Shown here piece after piece: positions 8,261-17,734 of a stretch of 64,000 bases of DNA; positions within the stretch are counted from its first letter, which is position 1, and the number at the start of each line of letters is the position of its first letter. Made by a program: the position numbers and the translations under genes. The stretch is from Mycolicibacterium sp. S2-37 (lineage in GTDB: Bacteria > Actinomycetota > Actinomycetes > Mycobacteriales > Mycobacteriaceae). The notes under the pieces are model-generated. The model did not search any database. It was given only the letters and a program-made list of their open reading frames with translations, and was not told where the DNA came from. Where the stretch lies: NCBI RefSeq assembly GCF_017352375.1, contig NZ_JAFEVR010000006.1, positions 298,989 through 362,988 of the forward strand, given 5' to 3'.

Positions 8261-9979
8261 TCACACCGCCAGCGTGGTGTTCTGCGGCTGCCGCGGCGTC
8301 GCCCGTTGCGGCGGGAACACCTGCACACCGGTCAGCTGCGCGACGATCTGTGCGATGACGTTCGTCGCCTCGTAGAGCGGGTTGTCTTCGCTCCCGGTGA
8401 GGTCTACGACGTAGTAGGGGATCGTGGCGAAGATCGTGCGCAGGCTCAGCACGAAGGTGGTGATCGGGTCCGGCGACCGGTTCGACGCGATCGCCTCCTC
8501 GAGCGCCTGGTACAGGTTGGGAGGGATGAGCGTGCCGCCGTTGAGCGACATCAGCGGCACGCCGTCGATATTGCCGTCGGGAATCGAGCCGAACAGACTC
8601 ACCACCGTCGGCGCCACGTCGACGATCTCGTAGGACAGGTTGATCGCCCCGTCGGCGAAATCGGGTCCGTCGGCGATGATGAACGTCTCCGTCTCGTCCG
8701 GCGACTGGAAGCCATGGCCGAAGCCCAGCTGAGGCTGATGACCGTGATCGGTGACCACGATGATCGTCCAGTCCTCACCGGAGGCCGCCTCGCGTGCGGC
8801 GACCGCGTCGAGGAGGAGTCCGAGATTGGCGTCGGTACGCCCGATCGACGCCGCGTACTCGTCCGACGCGCCGCCGTGCATGTGGCCGTTCTCGTCGACC
8901 TGGACCAGATAGGTGAACAGGAAGTTGGGGACGTCCTCGTACCCGGGGTCGGTGCCGAGAATCGACTTCACCGCCTCGGCGGTGACCGCGGCGTCGGTCT
9001 GGGCCCAGTCGGTGTCGCCCGGGATCTGCGGGACGAACACGATGTCGTCGGCGGGGATCGCGCCGGCGCCCGCGATGTCGGTGATGACGTCCCAGTCGGC
9101 GATGGCCTTGGTGCGGATCGCGGGGTTGTACCCCTCGAGCTGGGTGTACACCGTCGGCCACCGGTAGTAGGTCTCCGGCGTGAAGACATTGTTGATGACG
9201 GCGGTCTTGTTGTCCCACGCCCCGGTCAGGATCGCCGTCCAGGACGGATTGGAGATGGTGGTGTGACCGACGATGCTCGACGAGGCGGTCGTGCTCGTCT
9301 CCATCAGGCGCAGGAAGTTCTGGTTCTGCGGGTTGGACAGGATCCGGCTGAGGTTGGTGCCGTCGACGCCGATGACCAGCACGTGCTCTCGGGTGGGGTC
9401 GATGACTCGGGCTCCGGTGACCCCGGCGGGCGTGTTGCGGGTGCGGGTGCTCGCAGCTGTCGACGCGCTGTTGGCGAACGCGGCGGGGACGAAGGGCGCG
9501 GGCAACGGGATCCGGCTGGGCGACGGGGCCGGCGTCCCCAGCGCGCGGGCCACCACGTCGGGCACCGCGTTCACCGCCGGGCGGTCAGCCGTCGCGTCCC
9601 GGGTGGCTTCGCGGAGCGGCTCGGCTGGAGCCGTTGTGCGAAAGGCGGTTTCGCGGCGGATCGACTCCGGCGCATCAGCGGGTTCGGCGTCGGCGTCGGC
9701 GGTGGCCCTGGCGTTGATCGCGCGGCGCGTCTCCCGGGGCTGATCACGGTCCGAGGTGGTCGGCGAACCGTCCGATACGCCCCGAACCGGTTTGCCCGAC
9801 GGGTTTTCGGCGTCCTTCGTCGACGACCCGGATGATGCGGAAGGTCCGGCGTCGACACCGCTCGTGGAGTCCGATCCGGTGGGCTCCGCGTACGCCACTG
9901 CGGTTCCGACCGCCGCACCGGCGCCGGCGACCACACCGGCCACGGCGACACCCAGACACATCTGCTTGACCGTCGTCAC
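8261..9979 (-). CDS. exported alkaline-phosphatase-superfamily / type I phosphodiesterase-like enzyme
   Basis: 572 residues. An N-terminal signal region (MCLGVAVAGVVAGAGAAVGTAVAYA) is followed by about 150 low-complexity Ser/Thr/Ala/Pro residues, then the catalytic domain. That domain starts with HVLVIGVDGTNLSRIL, supplying the first metal Asp. It continues with TTISNPSWTAILTGAW (likely the nucleophile Thr region), VDENGHMHGG with Asp/His ligands, and IIVVTDHGHQPQLGFGH with the second Asp-His pair. It ends with a YEIVDVAPTVVSLFG segment typical of the nucleotide pyrophosphatase/phosphodiesterase branch. The substrate may be a phosphodiester or phosphorylated surface lipid; this cannot be told. 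The ribosome site is GGAGGT. The downstream secreted Cys-repeat protein is in the same operon. Confidence 0.85.
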   Translation of the reverse strand: MTTVKQMCLGVAVAGVVAGAGAAVGTAVAYAEPTGSDSTSGVDAGPSASSGSSTKDAENPSGKPVRGVSDGSPTTSDRDQPRETRRAINARATADADAEPADAPESIRRETAFRTTAPAEPLREATRDATADRPAVNAVPDVVARALGTPAPSPSRIPLPAPFVPAAFANSASTAASTRTRNTPAGVTGARVIDPTREHVLVIGVDGTNLSRILSNPQNQNFLRLMETSTTASSSIVGHTTISNPSWTAILTGAWDNKTAVINNVFTPETYYRWPTVYTQLEGYNPAIRTKAIADWDVITDIAGAGAIPADDIVFVPQIPGDTDWAQTDAAVTAEAVKSILGTDPGYEDVPNFLFTYLVQVDENGHMHGGASDEYAASIGRTDANLGLLLDAVAAREAASGEDWTIIVVTDHGHQPQLGFGHGFQSPDETETFIIADGPDFADGAINLSYEIVDVAPTVVSLFGSIPDGNIDGVPLMSLNGGTLIPPNLYQALEEAIASNRSPDPITTFVLSLRTIFATIPYYVVDLTGSEDNPLYEATNVIAQIVAQLTGVQVFPPQRATPRQPQNTTLAV

Positions 9980-10278
9980 GAAACGACCTCCAATCCGGAT
10001 TCTTCGGCAATCGGCGGGGGTGCCTTCGCGGACGACGGCAGCAGTTCACGGCAGAGGCTACAAGCCGCGGTTGCACAGCGGATGATTTTGTTCGCCAAGG
10101 ATTTCGCGCCGCGTCGATTTCACTCGGACCGGCGGGACAGGCGTTGGACGTGGCAACAGTCGACATGTTCGCCTGGCCCCGTCGCGTCGCGTTGGGGGCC
10201 GTCAGAATGTGTGACATGGCGCCGCCGATCACCAACGGTCGGTCGACGTCACGAGGCTGTCTGAATATTGGCTGAATT
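9980..10278. other. intergenic region, no gene seen
   Basis: This stretch separates the leftward phosphatase operon from the rightward lipoprotein gene. Short open frames exist, but none has a ribosome site or protein-like composition. It must hold the promoter of the leftward operon; I could not point to a convincing -10/-35 pair there. The DNA towards 10260-10300 is unusually AT-rich for the window. Confidence 0.5.
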
Positions 10279-10309
10279 TTGACGCCGATGCCTAATAAGC
10301 GGCTACCGT
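10279..10309 (+). promoter_or_regulatory. candidate promoter of the lipoprotein gene
   Basis: TTGACG at 10279-10284 is a good -35. TACCGT at 10304-10309 fits the mycobacterial TANNNT -10, but the spacer is 19 nt, longer than usual. The region is locally AT-rich and lies 60 nt ahead of the lipoprotein start. Confidence 0.35.
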
Positions 10310-10370
10310 CAGCAGCGCACGTGTCGCCGATGGGGTGACAGCAAAGTTCATCGCGGAAGGACCGTGGATC

Positions 10371-11054
10371 ATGAATGCGTCTCTCACAGCCGGTACCCGA
10401 ATGGCCGTAGCCGGCGTGGCGCTCGCGTGCGTACTGGCAGGCTGCGGCGGCGGGGGAGAGCAGTCGTCGGACAGTTCGACGGCGTCGACCTCCGCGGCAT
10501 CCAGTTCCGCGGCAACGAGTTCGAGCGAGGCGACCACCTCCGAGGCGGCCGAGCCGGCCGACTACACGTCGTTGCTCATCACCGCTGAGGACATCGAGGC
10601 GCCCGTACCGTTCATGGCCGAGCCGGCCAAGCTCAATCCGGACGGCACCCAGGGTGCGGAGCAGGTGTTCGCCACCGAGGACAAGGCGGCGACGATCTCC
10701 ATCAACATCTTCGTCATGGACACGCCAGAGCAGGCCACCGAACTCAAGGCGAGGACATTGGAGACCATCGGCTCGGCGATCACGGGGACGCCGGAGCCGG
10801 CGCCGATCGGGTCGGACGGCACCGTTGTCAACGGCACCTCGCCGGATGGCGGACGGTCCGTCGTCGGCTTGTTCTTCACCGAGGCCAACACGTTCACCAC
10901 GATCTCGTTCGACAGCCAGCCGGGCGACCTGAACCCCCCGCCGCCGGACTTCGTCGATCAGATCGGCAACAAGCAGCTCGCCGCGATCCAGGAGGGCCTG
11001 CCGAACGTGCCGCCACCCGCGCCCGCCGCGGGTGCGCCGACGCCCACTCCCTAG
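10371..11054 (+). CDS. lipoprotein of unknown function, Ser/Thr-rich linker
   Basis: The ATG at 10371 is preceded by GGAAGGA; the upstream in-frame start at 10335 is not needed and would bury the signal peptide. The 227-residue protein has a lipoprotein signal ending in VLAGC, so Cys25 would be lipidated. A Gly and Ser/Ala/Thr/Glu linker follows to about residue 65, then a globular alpha/beta domain containing LLITAEDIEAPVPF and ISINIFVMDTPEQATEL, and a Pro-rich end. The domain resembles small mycobacterial lipoproteins with a sortilin/LpqN-like fold, but I cannot assign a named family. It stands alone and converges on the DUF732 gene with 1 nt between the stops. Confidence 0.75.
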   Translation: MNASLTAGTRMAVAGVALACVLAGCGGGGEQSSDSSTASTSAASSSAATSSSEATTSEAAEPADYTSLLITAEDIEAPVPFMAEPAKLNPDGTQGAEQVFATEDKAATISINIFVMDTPEQATELKARTLETIGSAITGTPEPAPIGSDGTVVNGTSPDGGRSVVGLFFTEANTFTTISFDSQPGDLNPPPPDFVDQIGNKQLAAIQEGLPNVPPPAPAAGAPTPTP

Positions 11055-11055
11055 G

Positions 11056-11337
11056 TCAGCAACCGAGTTCGACGATGGCGCTCGCCACGATGTCGGCGGC
11101 GGGCACGGTTCCGGCGCTGAGGTCGCGCTTCACCATGTTCACGATGTCCGGCGCCACCATCCCGCTGCGCGTCGCCTGGCACACCTTGTACCCGGTGCTG
11201 AGCAGCTGATCGGCGGTGAGGAACACGAACTTGTCCTGCAGTTTGAGGTAGCTCGCCTCGTCCGCGGACGACGGAGCGGCGAGCGCGAGCGACCCGGCGG
11301 CACCGATGAGAAGTGCTGCGGACAGTGTTCGGACCAT
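11056..11337 (-). CDS. DUF732 secreted protein
   Basis: The start at 11337 has a strong GGAGGTA ribosome site; a longer in-frame reading to 11454 would overlap the MmpL gene. The 93-residue product has a signal peptide (LSAALLIGAAGSLALAAPSSA) and then the DUF732 pattern: a first helix with LKLQDKFVFLTADQLLSTGYKVCQATRSG and a second ending in VASAIVELGC. The two cysteines (in KVC and at the last residue) form the conserved disulfide of the family. Function of DUF732 proteins is unknown. It lies 97 nt downstream of the mmpL gene on the same strand and may be cotranscribed with it. Confidence 0.85.
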   Translation of the reverse strand: MVRTLSAALLIGAAGSLALAAPSSADEASYLKLQDKFVFLTADQLLSTGYKVCQATRSGMVAPDIVNMVKRDLSAGTVPAADIVASAIVELGC

Positions 11338-11434
11338 GGCGGCTACCTCCGACATTCGGCATCGGGCTGGGACGGGCTGATCCCACAGTGTCTCTCGTCG
11401 CGGGGCGACTCCGCGGGCATACGGGCGACACGGC

Positions 11435-14287
11435 TCATCGGCGGAGGAGTGCACCCGACCGCGCCGGTCGGCGCCGTACCCGCTGCGGCCACCAGAACCA
11501 CGGACCCATCAGCGCCGCGATGGACGGCGTCATGAACGCCCGCACCACCAGAGTGTCGAACAGCAGGCCGAGCCCGATCGTCGAGCCGACCTGGGCGACC
11601 ACGGTGAGTTCGCTGACCGCCATCGACATCATCGTGAACGCGAACACCAGACCGGCAGCCGTCACCACCGAACCGGTGCCGCCCATCGCGCGGATGATCG
11701 CGGTGTTGATGCCCGCAGGCAACTCCTCTTTCAGGCGCGCCACCAGCAGCAGGTTGTAGTCGGCACCGACGGCCAGCAGGATGATCACCGCCATCGCCAT
11801 CACCATGAAGTGCAGGTCGATGCCAAGGATGTGCTGCCACACCAGTACCGAGAGTCCGAACGACGCGCCGAGGGAGATCACCACGGTGCCGACGATCACT
11901 GCGGCCGCGATGAAGGCCCGGGTGATCAGCAGCATGATGATGAAGATCAAAGACAGTGCCGCGATCCCGGCGATCAGCAGGTCGTAGTTGTTGCCCTCCT
12001 GCATGTCCTTGAACGCCGACGCCGTTCCCGCGATGTAGATGCGCGACCCCTCCAGCGGTGTGCCCTTGATCGCTTCCTTGGCGGCGTTCTTGATCGCGTC
12101 GACGCGTTCGATGCCCTCCACGGACAGTGGATCGCCCTCGTGGGAGACGATGAATCGGACCGCGTGGCCGTCGGGGGAGATGAAGCTCTCCATCCCGCGC
12201 TTGAAGTCTTCATTCTCGAAGATCTCCGGTGGCAGATAGAACGTGTCGTCGTTCATCGCGTCATTGAACGCCTCGCCCATCGCGCTGGAGTTCTCCTGCT
12301 GGGCTGCGGTCCACTCCTGGATCCCGGCCTGAGTGGACTGCATGCTGCGCATCATCGTCTGGGCCGACCGCATCGTCTCGATCTGCTGTGGCATCAGCGC
12401 CAGTAGCTCCGGCAGCAGCGCGTCGAGCCGGTCGAGGTGCGGCAGGAGGTTCTGGATCTCGTCGGTCAACATGTTCGTGCCGTCGATGGCATCGAAGATC
12501 GACCGCATCGACCAGCAGACCGGGATGTTGTAGCAGTGCGGTTCCCAGTAGAAGTAGTTGCGGATCGGCCGGAAGAAATCGTCGAAATCGGCGATGTGGT
12601 CCCGCAGTTGGGCGATGTCGGCGGCCATCTGGTGGGTCTGGTCGACCATGATGCTGGTGTTGGCGCTCATCTCGGCCATCAGCGTCATCATCCGGCCCAT
12701 GGTGTCGATCGAGTTCTGCATCTCGTCGGCCTGCACCAGCATGTTGTCGGTGAGGCCCTCGACGTAGGACCTGGTCAGCTCCTGCATCGTGCCGCCGACG
12801 CTCATCTGTGCCGGAATCGTGCTGTACTCCAACGGCTTACCCTGCGGGCGGGTGATCGCCTGGACGCTGCCGATGCCCTCCACCTTGAAGACGGCCCTGG
12901 CGATCTTGTTGATCACCAGGAAGTCGGCCGGGTTGCGCAGGTCGTGGTCGCTTTCCACGAGCAGGATCTCGGGGTTGAGCTTGGCCGCCGAGAAGTGCCG
13001 CTCCGCGGCGGCGAAACCCTCGTTGGCGGGTAGGTCCGGCGGCAGATAGTTGCGGTCGTTGTAGTTGGTCCGGTACCCGGGCAGGGTGAGCAGACCGACC
13101 AGCGACAGCGCGATCGTCGCCAGCAGGATCGGGCCCGGCCACCGCACGATCGCGGCGCCGAACCGCCGCCATCCGCGGATGCGCATGGCGCGCTTGGGTT
13201 CCAGGAGCCCGAACCGGCTCGCGACGGTGACGATGGCCGGACCCAGCGTCAGCGCGACCAGCACCGCCACCGTCATACCCACCGCCAGCGGGATTCCCAG
13301 CGAGCTGAAGTACGGCAGTCGGGTGAACGACAGGCAGAACGTCGCACCGGCGATCGTCATACCCGAGCCCAGCACCACGTGCGCGGTGCCACGGAACATG
13401 GTGAAGTACGCCGATTCGCGGTCCTCACCGTTGGTGCGGGCCTCCTGATATCGCCCGACGAGGAAGATCGCATAATCGGTGGCCGCCGCTATGGCGAGGG
13501 TGACGATCAGGTTGGTGGCGAACGTCGAGAGCCCGATCAGATCGTGGTAGCCGAGGAAGGCCACCACACCGCGGGACGCCGTCAGCCCGAGGACCACCAT
13601 CACCAACACCAGCAGCACCGTGACGATCGACCGGTACACGATCAGCAGCATGGTGATGATCACGGCGAACGTCACCAACTCGATGACCCGCACACTGCGA
13701 TCGCCGGCGATCTGCTGATCGGCCGCCAGCGCCGAGGTGCCGGTGACGAACACCTTGACCCCCGGTGGCGGAGACATCCCGTCGACGATGTCCTGAACGG
13801 CCTTGACCGACTCGTTGGCCAGTGCCTCGCCCATGTTCCCGGCCAGGTAGACCTGGACATAGGCGGCCTTGCCGTCATTGCTCTGGGCGCCGGCCTCGGT
13901 CAGCGGGTCGCCCCAGAAGTCCTGGACGTGTTCGACGTGGCGGGTGTCGGCTTCGAGACGGTCGATGAGGTCGTCGTAGTAGCGATGGGCCTCGGCGCCG
14001 AGGGGCTGATCGCCTTCCAACACGATCATCGCCGAGCTGTCGGAGGAGAACTCGTCGAACACCTCGCCGATGCGGGTCATCGCGATCACCGAGGGCGCCT
14101 CGTCCGGGCTCATCGACACCGAGCGCATCTGACCGACCACTTCGAGCTGTGGGACGGTGACGTTCATCAGGGCGACGAGCGCCACCCACGCGATGATGAT
14201 CGGTACGGCGAGCCGCCGAATCCACAGGGCCAGCGAACCCCTCGGCTCGCGGACGGCGGGCACCGGCTCGAGAGTCGGAGCGCTCAC
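11435..14287 (-). CDS. MmpL-family RND transporter
   Basis: 950 residues from the GTG at 14287, which has AAAGG upstream; a second GTG at 14326 would add 13 residues. The layout is that of MmpL proteins: TM1 near residue 25-40, a large periplasmic loop, a TM2-TM6 bundle with [16 protein letters not shown], then a second half repeating the pattern with [16 protein letters not shown]. These hold the Asp-Tyr pairs that relay protons. The second periplasmic loop is Met/Gln-rich and helical (about residues 500-680). MmpL proteins export cell-wall lipids or siderophores. No mmpS gene is adjacent. The neighbours are a DUF732 gene downstream and a divergent Ser/Thr kinase; in M. tuberculosis, PknD is known to phosphorylate MmpL7, so a functional link is possible. 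Substrate unknown. Confidence 0.92.
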   Translation of the reverse strand: MSAPTLEPVPAVREPRGSLALWIRRLAVPIIIAWVALVALMNVTVPQLEVVGQMRSVSMSPDEAPSVIAMTRIGEVFDEFSSDSSAMIVLEGDQPLGAEAHRYYDDLIDRLEADTRHVEHVQDFWGDPLTEAGAQSNDGKAAYVQVYLAGNMGEALANESVKAVQDIVDGMSPPPGVKVFVTGTSALAADQQIAGDRSVRVIELVTFAVIITMLLIVYRSIVTVLLVLVMVVLGLTASRGVVAFLGYHDLIGLSTFATNLIVTLAIAAATDYAIFLVGRYQEARTNGEDRESAYFTMFRGTAHVVLGSGMTIAGATFCLSFTRLPYFSSLGIPLAVGMTVAVLVALTLGPAIVTVASRFGLLEPKRAMRIRGWRRFGAAIVRWPGPILLATIALSLVGLLTLPGYRTNYNDRNYLPPDLPANEGFAAAERHFSAAKLNPEILLVESDHDLRNPADFLVINKIARAVFKVEGIGSVQAITRPQGKPLEYSTIPAQMSVGGTMQELTRSYVEGLTDNMLVQADEMQNSIDTMGRMMTLMAEMSANTSIMVDQTHQMAADIAQLRDHIADFDDFFRPIRNYFYWEPHCYNIPVCWSMRSIFDAIDGTNMLTDEIQNLLPHLDRLDALLPELLALMPQQIETMRSAQTMMRSMQSTQAGIQEWTAAQQENSSAMGEAFNDAMNDDTFYLPPEIFENEDFKRGMESFISPDGHAVRFIVSHEGDPLSVEGIERVDAIKNAAKEAIKGTPLEGSRIYIAGTASAFKDMQEGNNYDLLIAGIAALSLIFIIMLLITRAFIAAAVIVGTVVISLGASFGLSVLVWQHILGIDLHFMVMAMAVIILLAVGADYNLLLVARLKEELPAGINTAIIRAMGGTGSVVTAAGLVFAFTMMSMAVSELTVVAQVGSTIGLGLLFDTLVVRAFMTPSIAALMGPWFWWPQRVRRRPARSGALLRR

Positions 14288-14322
14288 CGTCGAACCTTTC
14301 TGGGGCAGGCCCCCGCGGCCAA

Positions 14323-14341
14323 CCACATAGCCAGCATGTGG
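14323..14341. promoter_or_regulatory. inverted repeat between mmpL and the kinase gene
   Basis: CCACAT and ATGTGG flank a 7-nt spacer without mismatch. The element lies 36 nt upstream of the mmpL start and about 90 nt before the kinase start. It is a candidate operator for one or both divergent genes; no regulator gene is next to it. Confidence 0.4.
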
Positions 14342-14431
14342 GCATAGTCATATCAGATCGGTAGGCGACGCAGTGGGCTCCTCCGAGGGCCGCCCGGTAC
14401 GGTCGGGACGAACCGAAAGGAACTCTTTTTC

Positions 14432-16021
14432 ATGGCCACCCCGTACGGCGGCGGACGTCTCGGTACCCGGTTCGGCCCCTATGAGCTCCGTTCCGTGATC
14501 GGTGTCGGCGGAATGGGCGAGGTGTACCGGGCCTACGACACGGTGAAGGGCCGCATGGTCGCGCTCAAGCTGCTGCGCACCGAGATGGCGGCCGATCCCA
14601 GCTTCCAGGAGCGCTTCCGTCGGGAGTCGCGCGTGGCGGCCCGGCTGCAGGAACCGCACGTCATCCCGGTGCACGACTTCGGCGACATCGGCGGTGTCCT
14701 CTATATCGACATGCGGCTCGTCGAGGGGGTCAGCCTGGCCGGTGAACTGCGCGCCAACGGCGCGCTGCCGCCGCAGCGCGCGGCGTCGATCATCGCGCAG
14801 GTCGCCGCGGCGCTGGACGCCGCGCACGCCGACGGTCTGGTGCACCGCGACATCAAGCCGGAGAACGTCCTGCTCAACGCCGACGACTTCGCCTACCTCG
14901 TGGACTTCGGCATCGCCCACACCGGCGGGGATCCCAGCGTCACCTCGACGGGCATGATCGTGGGCTCGGCGGCCTATATGGCGCCTGAACGGTTCAACGG
15001 AATGCCGGTCGGGCCGCCGGCGGACGTGTATTCGCTGTCCTGCCTGCTCTACGAGTGTCTCACCGGGCGGCCGCCGTTCGAGACCGGCGATCTGCGCCAG
15101 CTGATGAGTGCCCACATGTTCGCGCAGCCGCCGCGGCCGAGCATCATGCGCCGCGGCGTGAACCGCGTGTTCGACGACGTCATCGCGCGCGGGATGGCCA
15201 AGGATCCCGACGACCGGTACCCCTCGGCCGGTGAACTGGCCAGGGCTGCCACCGCTGCGGCATCATCGGCCGCGGTGCCACCGCCGGTGCCCGCGGTCGC
15301 ACCGCTGACCGGTACCAAACAGTTCTCCGCTGTGTACCCGAACCCGGCCGCGACCGGAATGACGCCGTATCCGCCCGTGCCGGCCGGTCCGCCGCCGAAG
15401 ACGCCGCCGCCCACCACAGCGCGGGCGGGGAAGGGCCAGACGGCGTTGATCGCCGCGATCATCGTGCTGTTCGGCGTCGCCGCCGTCCTCGCGGTGATCC
15501 TGGCGTTCAGTTCCCAGGACGACGCGTCGACGGCGCGCACGCCGTTGGCGCCGCCGACGACGAGCGCCTACGACGAAAGCGGCCCGACCAGTACGACGTC
15601 GTCGACCACGACCACGACGTCGCCCACCACCACGACGACCACCACGTCGTCGCCCACCACGTCGTCGCCCACCACCACGACGTCCACCACCGCACCCCGC
15701 GGCATGACCGGTGCCGACGGGTCGGGCTTCGTCGGACAGTTCGCCCGCTGTGACTCAGGAAGCACCGCCGCGGCGATGGTTCGCACCGCGCAGTCCCTGG
15801 CCGTGGTGTGCGAGCAGGGCGACCGCTATGTCTACCGCGGTCAGCGGCTCAGCGACGGCGCGACGATCCAACTCGGCGATGCGACGCGCTCGGGCGGCGG
15901 CTTCGACGTCATCGATCCGTCCGGAGGGGCCCGCTACGAAGTTCGACCCGACCGGCTCACGATCGTGAGCGACGGCCGGGTCGAATCCTCAGAACGAGTT
16001 CTGGAGTACTACTCAGGCTGA
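14432..16021 (+). CDS. receptor-type Ser/Thr protein kinase (Pkn family)
   Basis: 529 residues, ribosome site AAAGGAA. The kinase domain spans about 15-275: Gly loop GVGGMGEV (24-31), Lys46, HRDIKPEN (138-145), DFG (158-160), and APE (184-186) after an activation loop with several Thr/Ser. A Pro-rich juxtamembrane stretch leads to one membrane helix (about 338-360). Outside the membrane comes a Thr/Ser-Pro tract (about 385-420), encoded by a run of ACG/ACC/TCG codons, and a small terminal domain of about 100 residues with two Cys (RCDSGS and VVCEQG). All catalytic residues are present, so it should be active. It is divergent from the MmpL gene. It is close to PknD/E/F-type kinases, but I cannot name the orthologue. 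Its 3' end overlaps the convergent coiled-coil gene by 9 nt. Confidence 0.93.
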   Translation: MATPYGGGRLGTRFGPYELRSVIGVGGMGEVYRAYDTVKGRMVALKLLRTEMAADPSFQERFRRESRVAARLQEPHVIPVHDFGDIGGVLYIDMRLVEGVSLAGELRANGALPPQRAASIIAQVAAALDAAHADGLVHRDIKPENVLLNADDFAYLVDFGIAHTGGDPSVTSTGMIVGSAAYMAPERFNGMPVGPPADVYSLSCLLYECLTGRPPFETGDLRQLMSAHMFAQPPRPSIMRRGVNRVFDDVIARGMAKDPDDRYPSAGELARAATAAASSAAVPPPVPAVAPLTGTKQFSAVYPNPAATGMTPYPPVPAGPPPKTPPPTTARAGKGQTALIAAIIVLFGVAAVLAVILAFSSQDDASTARTPLAPPTTSAYDESGPTSTTSSTTTTTSPTTTTTTTSSPTTSSPTTTTSTTAPRGMTGADGSGFVGQFARCDSGSTAAAMVRTAQSLAVVCEQGDRYVYRGQRLSDGATIQLGDATRSGGGFDVIDPSGGARYEVRPDRLTIVSDGRVESSERVLEYYSG

Positions 16022-16699
16022 CCCGTTCTTCGAGGCGTTCTGCGCCTGGCGGGTCTCCTTCTCGGTGTCGGCGAGGTCCTCCACCCGATCGGCTTTGGCG
16101 CGCCGCGTGGCGGCCTCCACCTTCTTGTCGCCGGCGTCGTCGAGCTTGGCTTGAGCGACCGCCTCGGTGGCCTTCTCGGCCGCGCGGATCTCGGCTTCCT
16201 CCTGCTTACGGAGTTCCTCGGCGGACTTGATGCGCTGGGCGGCCACCGCATCCGCCTGCTGCTTGGCCGAGGCCGTGCGCTTCTGCGCCGACTCCGCGGC
16301 GTCCTGCTTGCGCTTCTGAGCGGTCTCGCGGGCCTCGGCGACCTCGCGCTGCTTCTCCTCGCGGGCTTGCTGCTGCTCGCGCTTGGCCTGCTCACGGGTC
16401 TGCTGCAACTCGGCGTCGGCCTGCTCGCGCGTCTGGGTCGCGGCCGTGTCGAGCGTGGCCGCCCGGCGCAGCGCCTCACTGCGCTCGACCAGCGCGGCGC
16501 CGCGCTGCTCGACATCGGGTGCGCTCAGCGCATTGCCGACCGCGAGGTCGAGCATGCCGAGGGAACGCTCGTAGAACAGCCGAGCCGGAGCCTCGGCGTC
16601 GAGGCGGCCCACCACGCGGTCCTCGATGACCTGCAGCGGGAAGCGGGCGAGCTGGTACTGCAACCGCAGTACCGCGAATGGGACGTCAGTGATCTTCAT
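16013..16699 (-). CDS. coiled-coil protein, unknown function
   Basis: 228 residues. The first 75 or so are a conserved-looking domain (MKITDVPFAVLRLQYQLARFPLQVIEDRVV, then ARLFYERSLGMLDLAVGNAL). The rest is an uninterrupted Glu/Gln/Ala/Lys/Arg-rich heptad coiled coil, without membrane segments. Mycobacterial proteins of this type are often labelled as IF2-like because of the charged repeats; that name is not functional evidence. The start at 16699 has a GGAGCTT site. The next gene upstream (CsbD-like with a similar coiled coil) lies 16 nt away, so the two form an operon and their products could interact through the coils. I cannot assign a function. Confidence 0.7.
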   Translation of the reverse strand: MKITDVPFAVLRLQYQLARFPLQVIEDRVVGRLDAEAPARLFYERSLGMLDLAVGNALSAPDVEQRGAALVERSEALRRAATLDTAATQTREQADAELQQTREQAKREQQQAREEKQREVAEARETAQKRKQDAAESAQKRTASAKQQADAVAAQRIKSAEELRKQEEAEIRAAEKATEAVAQAKLDDAGDKKVEAATRRAKADRVEDLADTEKETRQAQNASKNGSA

Positions 16700-16715
16700 G
16701 AAAGCTCCTTGTTTT

Positions 16716-17282
16716 CTATCGCTGGTCTGGGACGTCGGCGTCGGCGGTCAGAGCGTCGGCCTGCTGGCGGATGCGTTCGGCCTCCGCCTTGGCGCTGGCG
16801 GCCACCTGTGCGGCGTCGTTGTGCTCCTCGACGGCAGCGGAGACGTCGTCGGCGACGGCGTTGAGCTCGGCGCGCTCCTCGGCCTGAGCCTGCTCGGCCT
16901 TGCGCTGCGCCTCGGTCTCGGCCTGCGCCTTGTCCCGCGCTTCGCGCTGGGCGGCGGCCTGCTCGGCCTGGCGTTTGGCGGCGGCCTGATCGGCGCGCAC
17001 GGCGTTCTCCTCGGCCGCGGTCTCGGCGTTCACGGCGATGCGCTCCTGCGCGCCTTCCCGGTGCGCCTCGGCGACCTCGCGGCGGGCCTCTTCGGCCTCT
17101 GCGTCGGCGATGGCGTTGGCCGCGTTGGCGGCCTTGCGCTCCTCGGCCTGGGTCTGCTCCAGCTGACCCTCCTTGGTCAGCGAATCGTTCCCGGTCACGG
17201 CGCCGACGACTTCTTTCGCCTTGCCCTTGACCGAGTCGATGAGGCCCTTTCGGGCTTGGTCAGCCTGATTGTGCTCAGTCAT
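16716..17282 (-). CDS. CsbD-like protein with long coiled coil
   Basis: The start at 17282 follows a strong GGAGGGGAC; the longer frame to 17429 lacks support. Of 188 residues, the first 45 are a CsbD-like stress domain (KGLIDSVKGKAKEVVGAVTGNDSLTKEGQLEQT). The remainder is a charged Ala/Glu/Gln coiled coil much like that of the next gene. CsbD proteins are general-stress proteins under alternative sigma factors in other bacteria; their role is unclear. It is the first gene of a two-gene operon with the downstream coiled-coil gene. Confidence 0.8.
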   Translation of the reverse strand: MTEHNQADQARKGLIDSVKGKAKEVVGAVTGNDSLTKEGQLEQTQAEERKAANAANAIADAEAEEARREVAEAHREGAQERIAVNAETAAEENAVRADQAAAKRQAEQAAAQREARDKAQAETEAQRKAEQAQAEERAELNAVADDVSAAVEEHNDAAQVAASAKAEAERIRQQADALTADADVPDQR

Positions 17283-17455
17283 GTAGTCCCCTCCATTGGT
17301 GGTCGAAGTACACATTCCCGCTCTGCGGGTATCGACACCTTGGTGTGGCCTGCAACACACGGCTCGGCGGAAGCCGGATTGAGAGGGAGACAGACCGGGT
17401 ACCTGCCTACGGCGGGGGTGGACCGCCACGGCTCGCGCATGAGAGGTGGGGTGAC

Positions 17456-17728
17456 GTGGACACCAACGAAGTCCCCGAAGCGACCGTCCGGATCAACTTC
17501 GAGCACTGGCTGCACGAAGCCATACGCACGGGGGTGCGCGGCGCACATCTGCAGCCGCTGACCCTGCTGACCCCCCAGACATGGGAAGCCATCGACGCCG
17601 TGGCGGATGCGGTGTCCGCCAGCGGTGGGCGGTTGCAGGCTGTCGTCCTCAGTGCCCGAAGGGCACTGGAACGCCAACTCGACCAGACGCATCCGGTGGC
17701 CCACACCAGTCACGTCAGCGCCGCCTGA
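17456..17728 (+). CDS. small conserved-looking protein, unknown function
   Basis: The GTG at 17456 is 5 nt after GAGAGGTGG, a good ribosome site, and gives 90 residues; the longer in-frame start at 17345 would add a Gly/Arg-rich low-quality stretch. The product is soluble and mixed helix/strand: VRINFEHWLHEAIRTGVRGAHLQ, then an ANTAR-like or regulatory-looking helix pair (TPQTWEAIDAVADAV and LSARRALERQLDQ). I do not recognise a family. It is transcribed divergently from the CsbD-like operon and converges with the Cys-ladder gene, leaving 6 nt between stops. Confidence 0.6.
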   Translation: MDTNEVPEATVRINFEHWLHEAIRTGVRGAHLQPLTLLTPQTWEAIDAVADAVSASGGRLQAVVLSARRALERQLDQTHPVAHTSHVSAA

Positions 17729-17734
17729 GTCAGC

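Noticed and set aside
6911..9835. A 974-codon open frame on the plus strand
   Set aside because: It runs antisense to the phytochrome start, the Cys-repeat protein and the phosphatase-like gene, all of which have signal peptides or domain motifs; the antisense product is Arg/Gly/Asp-rich without any family motif.
15585..15705. Tandem-repeat-like tract of ACC/ACG/TCG codons, considered as a CRISPR or satellite
   Set aside because: It encodes the Thr/Ser-rich stalk of the kinase in frame; there are no spacers or conserved repeat units.
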